From positions 1-5,812 of the forward strand of contig CAJUBG010000102.1 in NCBI GenBank assembly GCA_910584575.1: a DNA stretch of 5,812 nucleotides, in the 5' to 3' direction. Of the stretch, positions 1 to 5,812 are shown piece after piece. A model generated the notes under the pieces. That model was not told where the DNA came from and did no database searches. It worked only from the letters and a program-made list of their open reading frames with translations. Every line of letters starts with the position of its first letter. Position 1 is the first letter of the stretch. The DNA comes from an uncultured Dorea sp. (GTDB lineage Bacteria; Bacillota; Clostridia; Lachnospirales; Lachnospiraceae). Made by a program: the position numbers and the translations under genes.

Positions 1-358
1 TCCTGTTTAGCACCATCTCATTGTTAAATGGTTTCATGATGTAATAGCTTGCACCCTTTTTGAAGGCATCTTCTGTAATTCTTTCCTGCCCCACTGCGGT
101 AACTACAATAAAATCAGGATGTTTCTTAAGTCCTTTGTCATTGCTGACCATTTCCATTACGCTAAGGCCGTCCATTTTTGGCATGATAAGGTCAAGCAGA
201 ACAACGTCAGGCTGTTTTTCTTTAATCAGATGATACATGTCCTCCCCGTTGTTAGCCTTTCCCACCAGCTTTAATTCCTCATCATTGCTTATGATTTCGC
301 CAAGCAAGTCCAGAATTCTTTCATTGTCGTCGGCTATGGCCACGTTTATCTCTCTCAT
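1..358 (-). CDS. spo0A: Spo0A, sporulation master response regulator (N-terminal part, cut by window edge)
   Basis: This is the 5' part (119 complete codons plus one base) of the response regulator that commits the cell to sporulation when phosphorylated. The visible part is the CheY-like receiver domain. It starts MREINVAIADDNERILDLL, with the acidic pair D10/D11, the phosphoacceptor D56 in VVLLDLIMPKMDG (B. subtilis Spo0A also uses D56), T87 in VVTAVGQE and K109 in YYIMKPF. The combination of LDLIMPKMDGL, TAVGQE and GASYYIMKPF is typical of Spo0A rather than of generic receivers, and the position directly after spoIVB confirms it. The DNA-binding C-terminal domain lies outside the window. 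The ATG at 358 is supported by a strong AAAGGAGG 11 nt upstream. No frameshift is visible. Expression is probably controlled by the promoter and Spo0A boxes in the gap upstream. Confidence 0.96.
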   Translation of the reverse strand, partial: MREINVAIADDNERILDLLGEIISNDEELKLVGKANNGEDMYHLIKEKQPDVVLLDLIMPKMDGLSVMEMVSNDKGLKKHPDFIVVTAVGQERITEDAFKKGASYYIMKPFNNEMVLNR

Positions 359-369
359 TTTACGCAATG

Positions 370-377
370 CCTCCTTT
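370..377 (-). promoter_or_regulatory. Ribosome binding site of spo0A
   Basis: AAAGGAGG reads on the minus strand and ends 11 nt before the ATG at 358. It is the strongest Shine-Dalgarno sequence in the window and fixes the spo0A start. Confidence 0.85.
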
Positions 378-392
378 CCTAACATCAAAAAC

Positions 393-399
393 TGTCGAG
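393..399 (+). promoter_or_regulatory. Spo0A box-like site over the predicted spo0A start point
   Basis: TGTCGAG matches the 0A-box consensus TGTCGAA at 6 of 7 positions, in plus orientation. It lies just downstream of the TATAAT at 404-409, where transcription would begin (about position 397). A regulator bound here would be expected to repress. This is inferred from sequence and position only. Confidence 0.45.
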
Positions 400-403
400 T
401 TTG

Positions 404-432
404 ATTATAAAGTCTGGCACATGGAAAAACAA
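404..432 (-). promoter_or_regulatory. Putative sigma-A-type promoter of spo0A
   Basis: On the minus strand a perfect -10 TATAAT (409-404) is preceded, after exactly 17 nt, by TTGTTT (432-427). That matches the TTGACA -35 only in its TTG half. A perfect -10 with a poor -35 is common at promoters that depend on an activator, and 0A-box-like heptamers lie immediately upstream. The predicted start near 397 gives a leader of about 40 nt. In B. subtilis spo0A has both a vegetative and a sigma-H promoter; I could not find a convincing sigma-H pair here. Confidence 0.6.
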
Positions 433-440
433 GAAATTGC

Positions 441-447
441 TGTCGTA
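441..447 (+). promoter_or_regulatory. Spo0A box-like site just upstream of the spo0A -35
   Basis: TGTCGTA (6 of 7 to TGTCGAA) lies 8 nt upstream of the weak -35 hexamer, about 44-50 bases before the predicted start. An activator bound here could contact RNA polymerase. It is oriented opposite to the box at 462-468. Confidence 0.45.
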
Positions 448-461
448 AAATTTTGACTATT

Positions 462-468
462 ATCGACA
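462..468 (-). promoter_or_regulatory. Spo0A box-like site upstream of spo0A
   Basis: TGTCGAT on the minus strand matches TGTCGAA at 6 of 7 positions. Its centre is 21 bp from the box at 441-447 and 19 bp from the one at 481-487, about two helical turns each, so the three could present on the same DNA face. Confidence 0.45.
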
Positions 469-477
469 ATTATTTTA

Positions 478-1542
478 CTATTCGACATTTTTCATCATAT
501 CTTCTATAAATATGCCATATCCCTTGGTGGCATCATGGACGAACACATGGGTGACTGCGCCGATTAACTTACCATTCTGGATAATCGGGCTTCCACTCAT
601 GCCCTGTACGATTCCTCCGGTCACGGAAAGCAGCCTGTTATCCGTCACCTCAATCACGATTCCCTTGTTGACCTCACTGGTATTTTTGTCGATTTTTGTA
701 ATACGAATCTCATAATCCTTCACCGTTCCCTCCACAGCGCAGCGGATCGTGGCCGGCCCCTCCACAATCTCCTCCTTTCCCGCCGTCTCCATAGGCGTCT
801 GGTCCGCAAACAGAGCGTCAATGCGGTCAATGGTGCCGAAGATACCGCAGTCTGTGTTATTCGTGATATTGCCCAACACATTGTAATTATTGTAGACGAT
901 AATTCCCTCCATCCCGCCGGGCGTACCATCCTCACCCTTCTGGATATCCCGTATGCTGGTCTCATAAACTCTGCCGTCGTGGATTTCAAGCAGGGCGTTG
1001 GTATCCACGTCATGAATCCCATGGCCCAGGGCGCCGAACCGGCTATTGGTGTTTAGGAATGTGACCGTTCCAAGCCCCTGGGCATTGTCCCGTACCCAGA
1101 TACCCAGCTTACATTCCCTGGCATTTAACCGCACCGGCTTCATCCGGATATTCATATACTGTTCCTCCCTGCGCACCCGTAAAATGATATCCTCGTCCCC
1201 CAAATCCTTCACCGTCTCGATAAGCTCAGACTTGTCATGGATCGCCTGCTCGTTTAAGGCAACAATATAATCCCCTGCTTTCACAAGATTTGCCGCCGGC
1301 TCATAGTCCATGCCGTCCTGCGCCGTGACAGAATCCGTTCCAAGCACCATGACCCCTTCTGTCTCTAAATAGATTCCGATAGGCATCCCGCCGGGAATCA
1401 CCATATTCTCCGAAGATGTCGCGGCATTTACCTCTGCCTCCAGCCTGCTTCGCTGATATTCAATCAGATAATAACCGCCTCCTACGGCAATCAGAAACGT
1501 TACGATCATGATCAGGATTCTTCGATACCAGTATTTTCTCAT
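478..1542 (-). CDS. spoIVB: SpoIVB, forespore-secreted signalling serine protease (S55 family, PDZ)
   Basis: In B. subtilis this protease is made in the forespore, crosses into the intermembrane space and triggers pro-sigma-K processing by cleaving SpoIVFA; it also cleaves SpoIIQ. Residue numbers use the 354-aa product starting at 1542. There is a basic N-terminus, one membrane anchor or uncleaved signal at about 8-28, and a PDZ-like region at about 50-136 opening with the SpoIVB-typical VIPGGMPIGIYLETEGV and containing AGDYIVALN. The S55 peptidase domain follows to the end: probable catalytic His174 in FGALGHGIHD, and Ser316 in GIVQGMSGSPI followed by GKLIGAVTHVF. It is shorter than the B. 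subtilis protein (about 426 aa) but shows no missing core motif. Two in-frame ATGs exist, at 1548 (356 aa) and 1542. The GAGG at 1555-1552 sits 3 nt from the first but 9 nt from the second, so I prefer 1542. A forespore-type promoter lies just upstream and spo0A follows. Confidence 0.95.
   Translation of the reverse strand: MRKYWYRRILIMIVTFLIAVGGGYYLIEYQRSRLEAEVNAATSSENMVIPGGMPIGIYLETEGVMVLGTDSVTAQDGMDYEPAANLVKAGDYIVALNEQAIHDKSELIETVKDLGDEDIILRVRREEQYMNIRMKPVRLNARECKLGIWVRDNAQGLGTVTFLNTNSRFGALGHGIHDVDTNALLEIHDGRVYETSIRDIQKGEDGTPGGMEGIIVYNNYNVLGNITNNTDCGIFGTIDRIDALFADQTPMETAGKEEIVEGPATIRCAVEGTVKDYEIRITKIDKNTSEVNKGIVIEVTDNRLLSVTGGIVQGMSGSPIIQNGKLIGAVTHVFVHDATKGYGIFIEDMMKNVE
481..487 (-). promoter_or_regulatory. 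Perfect Spo0A box inside the end of spoIVB
   Basis: TGTCGAA on the minus strand is an exact 7 of 7 match to the 0A-box consensus. It directly precedes the spoIVB stop codon and encodes the final Val-Glu (AAT GTC GAA TAG). It is the most distal of a cluster of four 0A-box-like heptamers before spo0A. Confidence 0.55.
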
Positions 1543-1583
1543 CTTCATAAACCTCGACTTTCACATTCAGAATTATTCCTTCC

Positions 1584-1614
1584 TATTATGTGACAGTTCC
1601 CGAAAATTTACTCA
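1584..1614 (-). promoter_or_regulatory. Putative sigma-G (or sigma-F) forespore promoter of spoIVB
   Basis: On the minus strand CATAATA (1590-1584) fits the sigma-G -10 pattern CATNMTA. TGAGTA (1614-1609) matches a TGAATA-type -35 at 5 of 6 positions, and the spacing is 18 nt, as expected. The predicted start is near 1577, leaving a leader of about 35 nt. spoIVB in B. subtilis is transcribed in the forespore mainly by sigma-G, so motif and gene agree. The -35 overlaps the last codon and stop of the upstream transporter gene. This is a by-eye match, without experimental support. Confidence 0.6.
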
Positions 1615-2504
1615 GATTTCGGCTGATATATTTCTGAGCCAATGGCTCCAATAACAATGATGACCGCGCCCAACATCTGTAACCATGTCATATGCTCATG
1701 AAAGACGACAAATCCTACCAGTGTTCCAACAACCACCTCAAGGGCGGAAAGAATACTCGTGGTTGTTGCCTCAACGTATTGGGTTGATTTCACACAGGCC
1801 ACATTTGCCACCATGGTACACAGAATTCCGATTCCAAACAGATTCCATAACAAAGCCAATATGGGCGTGCTGCTCATATGCAGGGAAAGGACGCTTCTGT
1901 CAATGCCAAACAGCAGCACCAAAGCGGCTCCTAAGAATCCATAGACTAACAGGGTATCCCTCTCATAGTCTTTTGCGAAAAACTTGGGAAGAAGAATTTG
2001 AAGCGCGACTCCCACTCCATTGACGACTCCCGCAAGGATTCCGATTCCGTCAAGCTTCACATCCCCGCTTCCCACAAAATCAGCTACCAGCACCGCGCCA
2101 ATCAGGCAGATAAAGATGGTAATAACCTTACTTTTTTTCAGCTTCTCCCGAAACATAAACCTTCCCAGTATGGCCACCCAGATAGGGCTCATAAACATCA
2201 GCACCGTGGCCACTCCTACCGGAATCCTGGAGACGGACACACTGTAACTGACAAAACTGACGCTGTACGCCATAGCGCCGTAAAGCAGACAGATTACCAT
2301 ACCCTTAAGGTCAATTTTCAGAGCAGAAGGATTCGTGAAAATCAGAAACAGGAAATACGCACCGCCTGCCAGTGCGCACCTGAAAAAAGAAATCTCAAGA
2401 TTGGAAAACTGATACTGTGATAAGTCTCTTACAAACACACCCATAATTCCCCACATGACCGCCGTAGTTATGGCCAGAGCTATCCCTTTTGTACGGTTAT
2501 TCAT
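1608..2504 (-). CDS. EamA/DMT-superfamily transporter, substrate unknown
   Basis: This is an inner-membrane permease of the drug/metabolite transporter superfamily with two EamA repeats and about ten hydrophobic helices. From the start at 2504 the protein has 298 aa, the usual family size. Repeat 1 spans about 8-142, opening with IALAITTAVMWGIMGVFVRDL and ending in the basic loop FMFREKLKKSK before the helix ITIFICLIGAVLVADF. Repeat 2 spans about 153-291, ending in the equivalent FHEHMTWLQMLGAVIIVIG. The ATG at 2519 would add five residues but has no ribosome binding site. The ATG at 2504 has GAGG (2517-2514) at 9 nt spacing, so I chose it. It overlaps the end of the amidohydrolase by 8 bases, implying coupled translation. 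Members move amino acids, nucleosides, metabolites or drugs; nothing in the sequence fixes the substrate. A link to the neighbouring hydrolase's substrate or product is inferred from the coupling only. Confidence 0.9.
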   Translation of the reverse strand: MNNRTKGIALAITTAVMWGIMGVFVRDLSQYQFSNLEISFFRCALAGGAYFLFLIFTNPSALKIDLKGMVICLLYGAMAYSVSFVSYSVSVSRIPVGVATVLMFMSPIWVAILGRFMFREKLKKSKVITIFICLIGAVLVADFVGSGDVKLDGIGILAGVVNGVGVALQILLPKFFAKDYERDTLLVYGFLGAALVLLFGIDRSVLSLHMSSTPILALLWNLFGIGILCTMVANVACVKSTQYVEATTTSILSALEVVVGTLVGFVVFHEHMTWLQMLGAVIIVIGAIGSEIYQPKSE

Positions 2505-4107
2505 AATCGGCTTCCTCATTTCTGTAAATAACCTGATTCTCCTTGATTGTCATCAAGACCTTAATATCCGCCAGCTCATCGACGGGCGTTTCCAGCGGAT
2601 TTTTGTCCAGTATCACAAAATCCGCGCATTTCTTACACTCAATACTTCCTTTTTCCTTCTCCTCAAAATACTGGTACGCCCCATAAATGGTAATGGCTTT
2701 TAACGCATCCAGCACGGAGATTTTCTGGTTCTTACCAATGCTTTCTCCTGTTCTCGATACACGGTTCACCGCACACCATACTGTGCGCAGCATATCCGGA
2801 GGGAGCACCGGTGTGTCCTGATGAAAGGTATACTTCATTCCATACTCAATAGCGTCTCTCACCGGTGAGACCTGGCTGCCTCTCTCATACCCAAAATTCT
2901 GAAGATGAATGTCTCCCCAGAAATAAGTGTGCGCAACAAAGAAGCTTGGCATCATACCAATTACTGCCATTGTCTTTAGCTGGTCCCTTCTTACAAGCTG
3001 CGCATGAACCATGACTGCGCGATAAATGTCTTGATCCTTTTTCTCTGCCAGAACATTTTCAAATTGCGTAATATACTGCTGCGCAGCGGCGTCCCCGTTG
3101 CAATGAGCCAAAAGCTGCTGCTTTTTGTCCAATGCAAGCTCTATATACTGTCTCAATTTTTCGTCTGTATGAATGGGATACCCGCAATAATCCTCATCGC
3201 CCTGGTAGGGCTTAGCCATCCATGCAGTTTTCCCCTGGGGAGAGCCGTCTAAGAATATCTTATACCCTCCCAATTTGAAATGGCCCGAATACTGGTTGGC
3301 ATATGCCGGCTCCTCCTCCATAAGGCCAGAAGCCGTCATAATATCTGCATATCCCACCACATCCAGCTTAAGAAGGCCGCTTGAAGAAGCATACTTTAAC
3401 AACTGAAACACTGGTTTTTGTAACATTCCATCCTGAACCGTGGTGATGCCATAACTGGCATACATCTGCTGCGCCTCCTTAAGTAATTGCAGTAATTCCT
3501 CCGTGGAGGGCATAGGAAGTTTTGCCTGAAACGCAAGGAAGGCTTTTTCCTCCATGTATCCGTCCGGAATCTGGCTAGCGTCTATCCTTCCATACCTTCC
3601 GCCATCACAGTCCTGTGTATGCTCGTCAATCTTCTGAAGCTCTAATCCTCTGCTGTTTGCCACTCCCATATGGGAAGAAGCGTGAATCAGCAGTACCGGC
3701 TTCGTATCGCTGATTTCATCTAACACATACCTGTCAGGATGCCGTTTTTCCTCCAGAAAATTCTGGTCATAATTGCAGCCCACAATCCATGCGTCTTTGG
3801 GAAGCTTTTTTTCTTCGGCAAACTTCTTCATCCTCTCAACAATCTCTGCGAAATTATTACAGGAGGATAAGTCGCACTGGGTCATTGCATTCGCAGCCCC
3901 TACAAAATGGGAGTGGCCGTCTATAAACCCTGGAAGCATGGTGTTCCCGCGAAGGTCAATCACCTGGTCGTTGTCTGTCTTTAGCTTCATCACCTCATCC
4001 ATTGTCCCTACAAGCTGGATGCGCCCGTCCTCCACGCAGACGGCCTCTGCATATAAGTCGGAATCCTTCATGGTAATGATGGTTCCGTTATAATAAAATG
4101 TTCTCAT
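2497..4107 (-). CDS. Amidohydrolase, YtcJ/Amidohydro_3 family, substrate unknown
   Basis: This is a 536-aa metal-dependent hydrolase of the amidohydrolase superfamily, probably cytosolic (no signal peptide). The N-terminal beta-sandwich part (about 1-60) leads into LPGFIDGHSHF with metal ligands H65 and H67. Further family motifs are K283 in GGYKIFLDGS, H335 in LLAHCNGDAA, H368 in VMVHAQL, the HTYFWGD block at 393-399, and D431 in TFHQDTPVLPPDMLRT. The C-terminus returns to the sandwich with KGSIECKKCADFVILDKNPLE, as expected. Characterised relatives include an N-substituted formamide deformylase, but the family is broad and most members have no known substrate, so I assign none. The ATG at 4107 follows the recN stop by 3 nt. 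Its AAGGAA site is formed by the last recN codons, so recN and this gene are very likely translated from one mRNA. Placement between recN and spoIVB is unusual. Confidence 0.92.
   Translation of the reverse strand: MRTFYYNGTIITMKDSDLYAEAVCVEDGRIQLVGTMDEVMKLKTDNDQVIDLRGNTMLPGFIDGHSHFVGAANAMTQCDLSSCNNFAEIVERMKKFAEEKKLPKDAWIVGCNYDQNFLEEKRHPDRYVLDEISDTKPVLLIHASSHMGVANSRGLELQKIDEHTQDCDGGRYGRIDASQIPDGYMEEKAFLAFQAKLPMPSTEELLQLLKEAQQMYASYGITTVQDGMLQKPVFQLLKYASSSGLLKLDVVGYADIMTASGLMEEEPAYANQYSGHFKLGGYKIFLDGSPQGKTAWMAKPYQGDEDYCGYPIHTDEKLRQYIELALDKKQQLLAHCNGDAAAQQYITQFENVLAEKKDQDIYRAVMVHAQLVRRDQLKTMAVIGMMPSFFVAHTYFWGDIHLQNFGYERGSQVSPVRDAIEYGMKYTFHQDTPVLPPDMLRTVWCAVNRVSRTGESIGKNQKISVLDALKAITIYGAYQYFEEKEKGSIECKKCADFVILDKNPLETPVDELADIKVLMTIKENQVIYRNEEADYE
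2514..2517 (-). promoter_or_regulatory. Ribosome binding site that decides the EamA transporter start
   Basis: GAGG on the minus strand lies 9 nt before the ATG at 2504 and overlaps the alternative ATG at 2519, which has no comparable site upstream. It therefore favours the 298-residue product. Confidence 0.5.
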
Positions 4108-4110
4108 AAT

Positions 4111-5811
4111 TTATTCCTTTTCTGTCTCAACCGAGCCAGAGAGAGTCTGCCTCGCCAACTCCTTCATCTCCACCGCGCTTCTTAATACCGTATCCGTAAT
4201 CTTGGCGCCGCCTAAAATACGGGCAAGCTCATCCACAGACTCCTGCTCGCTAAGCTTACGAATCTTTGTCCTTGTATCCCCCTCATGGGTAGCTTTCTCA
4301 ATGAGGAAATGCTGATTTGCCATAGCGGCAATCTGCGCCAGATGGGTGATGCAAATCACCTGATGCCCTTTCCCGATGACCGCCATCTTCTCAGACACCT
4401 TCTGGGCCGTCCTGCCGCTGATTCCCACGTCAATCTCGTCAAAGATCAACGTTTCAATCTCATCACGCTTTGCCATCACAGCCTTGATTGCCAGCATAAT
4501 ACGGGACAGCTCGCCTCCGGAGGCAACGTTTGCCAGGGGCTTTAAGGGCTGTCCAAAGTTTAGGGATATCATGAACTCCACCTCGTCCATCCCCTCCGCC
4601 GTGTAATCCTTGGTCCGGGCAAATTGAATCTCAAACTGTACATTCTCAAAGTTTAAGTCCCGCAAGCCCTCCTCAATGGCTTTTTCCAAAATCTTCGCCT
4701 GCTTCCTCCGAAGCTTCGTCAGGGCGTTTCCATGCTTCTTTAACTCCTCCTCGGCGGCAGCAGCCCTCTCCTTTAACTCCTCCATATACTGGTCATAATC
4801 CTCTAACATCTGAATCCGCTTCTCCTGGTTTGCAGCGTATTCAAGAATCTTCTCAATGGTATCCCCATACTTGGTCTTTAGATGGTTAATTTCATTCAGA
4901 CGGTTCTCCGTATCACGGAAATCCTCCTCGGAAAACTCACACTCACTTCCATAGGCGGCAAGCTCACGGTTGAAATCATTTAACAGGCTGTCAATCTCAA
5001 CCAACTGGTCATAAAGCCCCGACGCCGTATCGTCATACTTTGCAATACCGGACATAGCGTGGATTGCCCGGCTTAAGCTCTCGCTGGCATTGTCATTGCC
5101 CTCGCTGGTGTAGATATATGCCTCGTTCACACACTCCGCAATCTCCTTGCTGTTAGCCATCCTGCGGTAAAGTATTTCCAGGTCTTCATCCTCGCCGGGC
5201 TTTAAATCCGCCTCCTGAATCTCTGACGCCTCAAACCGGAGAAAGGAAAGCTCTTTGGCGCGCTGCGACTCATCCGACGACATTTCCTTCAATTCCTTCT
5301 CACATGCCTTGTACTCCCGATACGCCTCCCGAACCTTCTTCTTGGCCTCAGCCACCGTCTCACGCGCATATGCATCCACGATTCCAAGATGGTTCTTCTT
5401 ATACAAAAGCGACTGATGCTCATGCTGCCCGTGAATGTCAATTAAAATCTGCGCCGCCTCCTTTAGAAGCCCAATCTGAACCGTCTCTCCGTTAATCCTG
5501 CTTACGCTTCTCCCTGCCAAAAGCCGCCGGCTTAAGAGCACCGCCCCATCCTCCGGATAAATGTCCAACTCCTTAAGTTTACGGACCTGAGCTTCATTTT
5601 CAACCAGAAACGTAAGCTCTACCAGACCGTAATCCGCCCCCTGGCGCAAAATGTCCTTCGAGTACCTTCCGCCAAGGGCCAGGTTCACAGAGCCTAAGAT
5701 AATAGATTTACCGGCGCCTGTCTCGCCGGTCAAGATATTAAGCCCATCCCCAAACTCTACCTCAATCTCATCGATTAAGGCAAGATTCTTCACATGTAAA
5801 TTCTGTAACAT
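4111..5811 (-). CDS. recN: RecN, SMC-like ATPase for DNA double-strand break repair
   Basis: RecN is an SMC-related ATPase recruited early to double-strand breaks, where it helps tether or align DNA ends for RecA-dependent repair in the nucleoid. The product is full length at 566 aa (family about 550-570). The head N-half has Walker A GETGAGKS (29-36) and the Q-loop region IDIHGQHEHQSL (124-135). A helical, charged coiled-coil region runs from about 150 to 385, interrupted near the middle. The head C-half carries the ABC signature ASGGELSR (430-437), Walker B TLIFDEIDVG (454-463, with D458/E459) and the switch His490 in ICITHLAQIA. The start MLQNLHVKNLALIDEIEVEF is the normal RecN N-terminus, so the gene is complete, but its promoter and ribosome binding site lie beyond the window edge. 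In many Firmicutes recN directly precedes spoIVB; here two metabolic genes separate them. Confidence 0.97.
   Translation of the reverse strand: MLQNLHVKNLALIDEIEVEFGDGLNILTGETGAGKSIILGSVNLALGGRYSKDILRQGADYGLVELTFLVENEAQVRKLKELDIYPEDGAVLLSRRLLAGRSVSRINGETVQIGLLKEAAQILIDIHGQHEHQSLLYKKNHLGIVDAYARETVAEAKKKVREAYREYKACEKELKEMSSDESQRAKELSFLRFEASEIQEADLKPGEDEDLEILYRRMANSKEIAECVNEAYIYTSEGNDNASESLSRAIHAMSGIAKYDDTASGLYDQLVEIDSLLNDFNRELAAYGSECEFSEEDFRDTENRLNEINHLKTKYGDTIEKILEYAANQEKRIQMLEDYDQYMEELKERAAAAEEELKKHGNALTKLRRKQAKILEKAIEEGLRDLNFENVQFEIQFARTKDYTAEGMDEVEFMISLNFGQPLKPLANVASGGELSRIMLAIKAVMAKRDEIETLIFDEIDVGISGRTAQKVSEKMAVIGKGHQVICITHLAQIAAMANQHFLIEKATHEGDTRTKIRKLSEQESVDELARILGGAKITDTVLRSAVEMKELARQTLSGSVETEKE
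4114..4119 (-). promoter_or_regulatory. Ribosome binding site of the amidohydrolase, inside the recN 3' end
   Basis: AAGGAA forms part of the last two sense codons of recN and ends 6 nt before the ATG at 4107. With only 3 nt between stop and start, it indicates termination-reinitiation coupling. Confidence 0.6.
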
Positions 5812-5812
5812 A

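Noticed and set aside
428..434. Search for a sigma-H promoter (AGGA-type -35 with GAAT -10) before spo0A, as in B. subtilis
   Set aside because: No AGGA/GAAT pair with suitable spacing is visible on the minus strand between 359 and 490; the only GAAT overlaps the spoIVB stop and lacks a -35.
428..436. HQDTPV in the amidohydrolase (protein residues 429-434) in place of the GSDxPV seen in other family members, as a possible active-site change
   Set aside because: The Asp is retained, and this form goes with the HTYFWGD subgroup of the family, so it reads as subgroup character rather than loss of activity. The coordinates given are protein residues, not bases.
441..470. Imperfect inverted repeat (ATTGTCG and CGACAGCAAT) that might be a terminator after spoIVB
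   Set aside because: The stem is short and interrupted and has no T-tract on the transcribed side. It is better explained as two oppositely oriented Spo0A-box-like sites.
720..1022. Open frame of 100 codons on the minus strand inside spoIVB
   Set aside because: It is an out-of-frame shadow of spoIVB with an arginine- and tryptophan-rich, low-complexity product and no ribosome binding site; the spoIVB frame carries all recognisable motifs.
1561..1585. AGGAAGGAA followed by an ATG-TGA start-stop upstream of spoIVB, resembling a minimal leader ORF
   Set aside because: The purine-rich tract lies mostly upstream of the predicted transcript start near 1577, so it would not be in the mRNA; a two-codon frame is easily random.
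1685..2420. Several plus-strand open frames of 61-140 codons antisense to the transporter gene
   Set aside because: Their products have no recognisable domain and they overlap each other and a clear membrane protein gene, so they are chance antisense frames.
3004..4093. Plus-strand frames antisense to the amidohydrolase
   Set aside because: No start-site support or recognisable protein features; the minus-strand enzyme accounts for the whole interval.

Overview
This window looks like a chromosomal segment from an anaerobic, endospore-forming Clostridia bacterium, most likely a Lachnospiraceae-type gut organism. The evidence is the set of landmarks recN, spoIVB and spo0A in that order on one strand, moderate base composition, and Shine-Dalgarno sites of the AGGAGG type. 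The family-level placement is inferred from gene content and sequence style, not from a search.

All genes lie on the minus strand, so transcription runs from high to low coordinates. In that order they are: a full-length recN (DNA repair; its ATG starts one base inside the window edge); an Amidohydro_3/YtcJ-type amidohydrolase 3 nt after the recN stop; a 10-TM EamA/DMT-type transporter overlapping the amidohydrolase end; spoIVB (forespore signalling serine protease); and the first 119 codons of spo0A (sporulation master regulator), cut by the left edge. Coding density is very high. The only intergenic gaps of any size are about 65 bases before spoIVB and about 119 bases before spo0A, and no stretch over 300 bases lacks a gene. 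I saw no RNA gene, CRISPR array, insertion sequence or convincing intrinsic terminator.

The recN-spoIVB-spo0A order is the widespread ancestral arrangement in endospore-forming Firmicutes. The departure here is a two-gene metabolic cassette (amidohydrolase plus transporter) between recN and spoIVB. Its spacing implies translation coupled to recN, while spoIVB appears to keep its own forespore-type promoter: a sigma-G-like -35/-10 pair whose -35 overlaps the transporter stop codon. Upstream of spo0A is a sigma-A-like promoter with a perfect -10 and a weak -35, surrounded by four Spo0A-box-like heptamers. One of these is a perfect match made of the last sense codons of spoIVB, which suggests spo0A autoregulation.

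I do not see an undescribed defence or mobile system here. The points worth following are the cassette insertion, the promoter embedded at its downstream junction, and the 0A-box layout.
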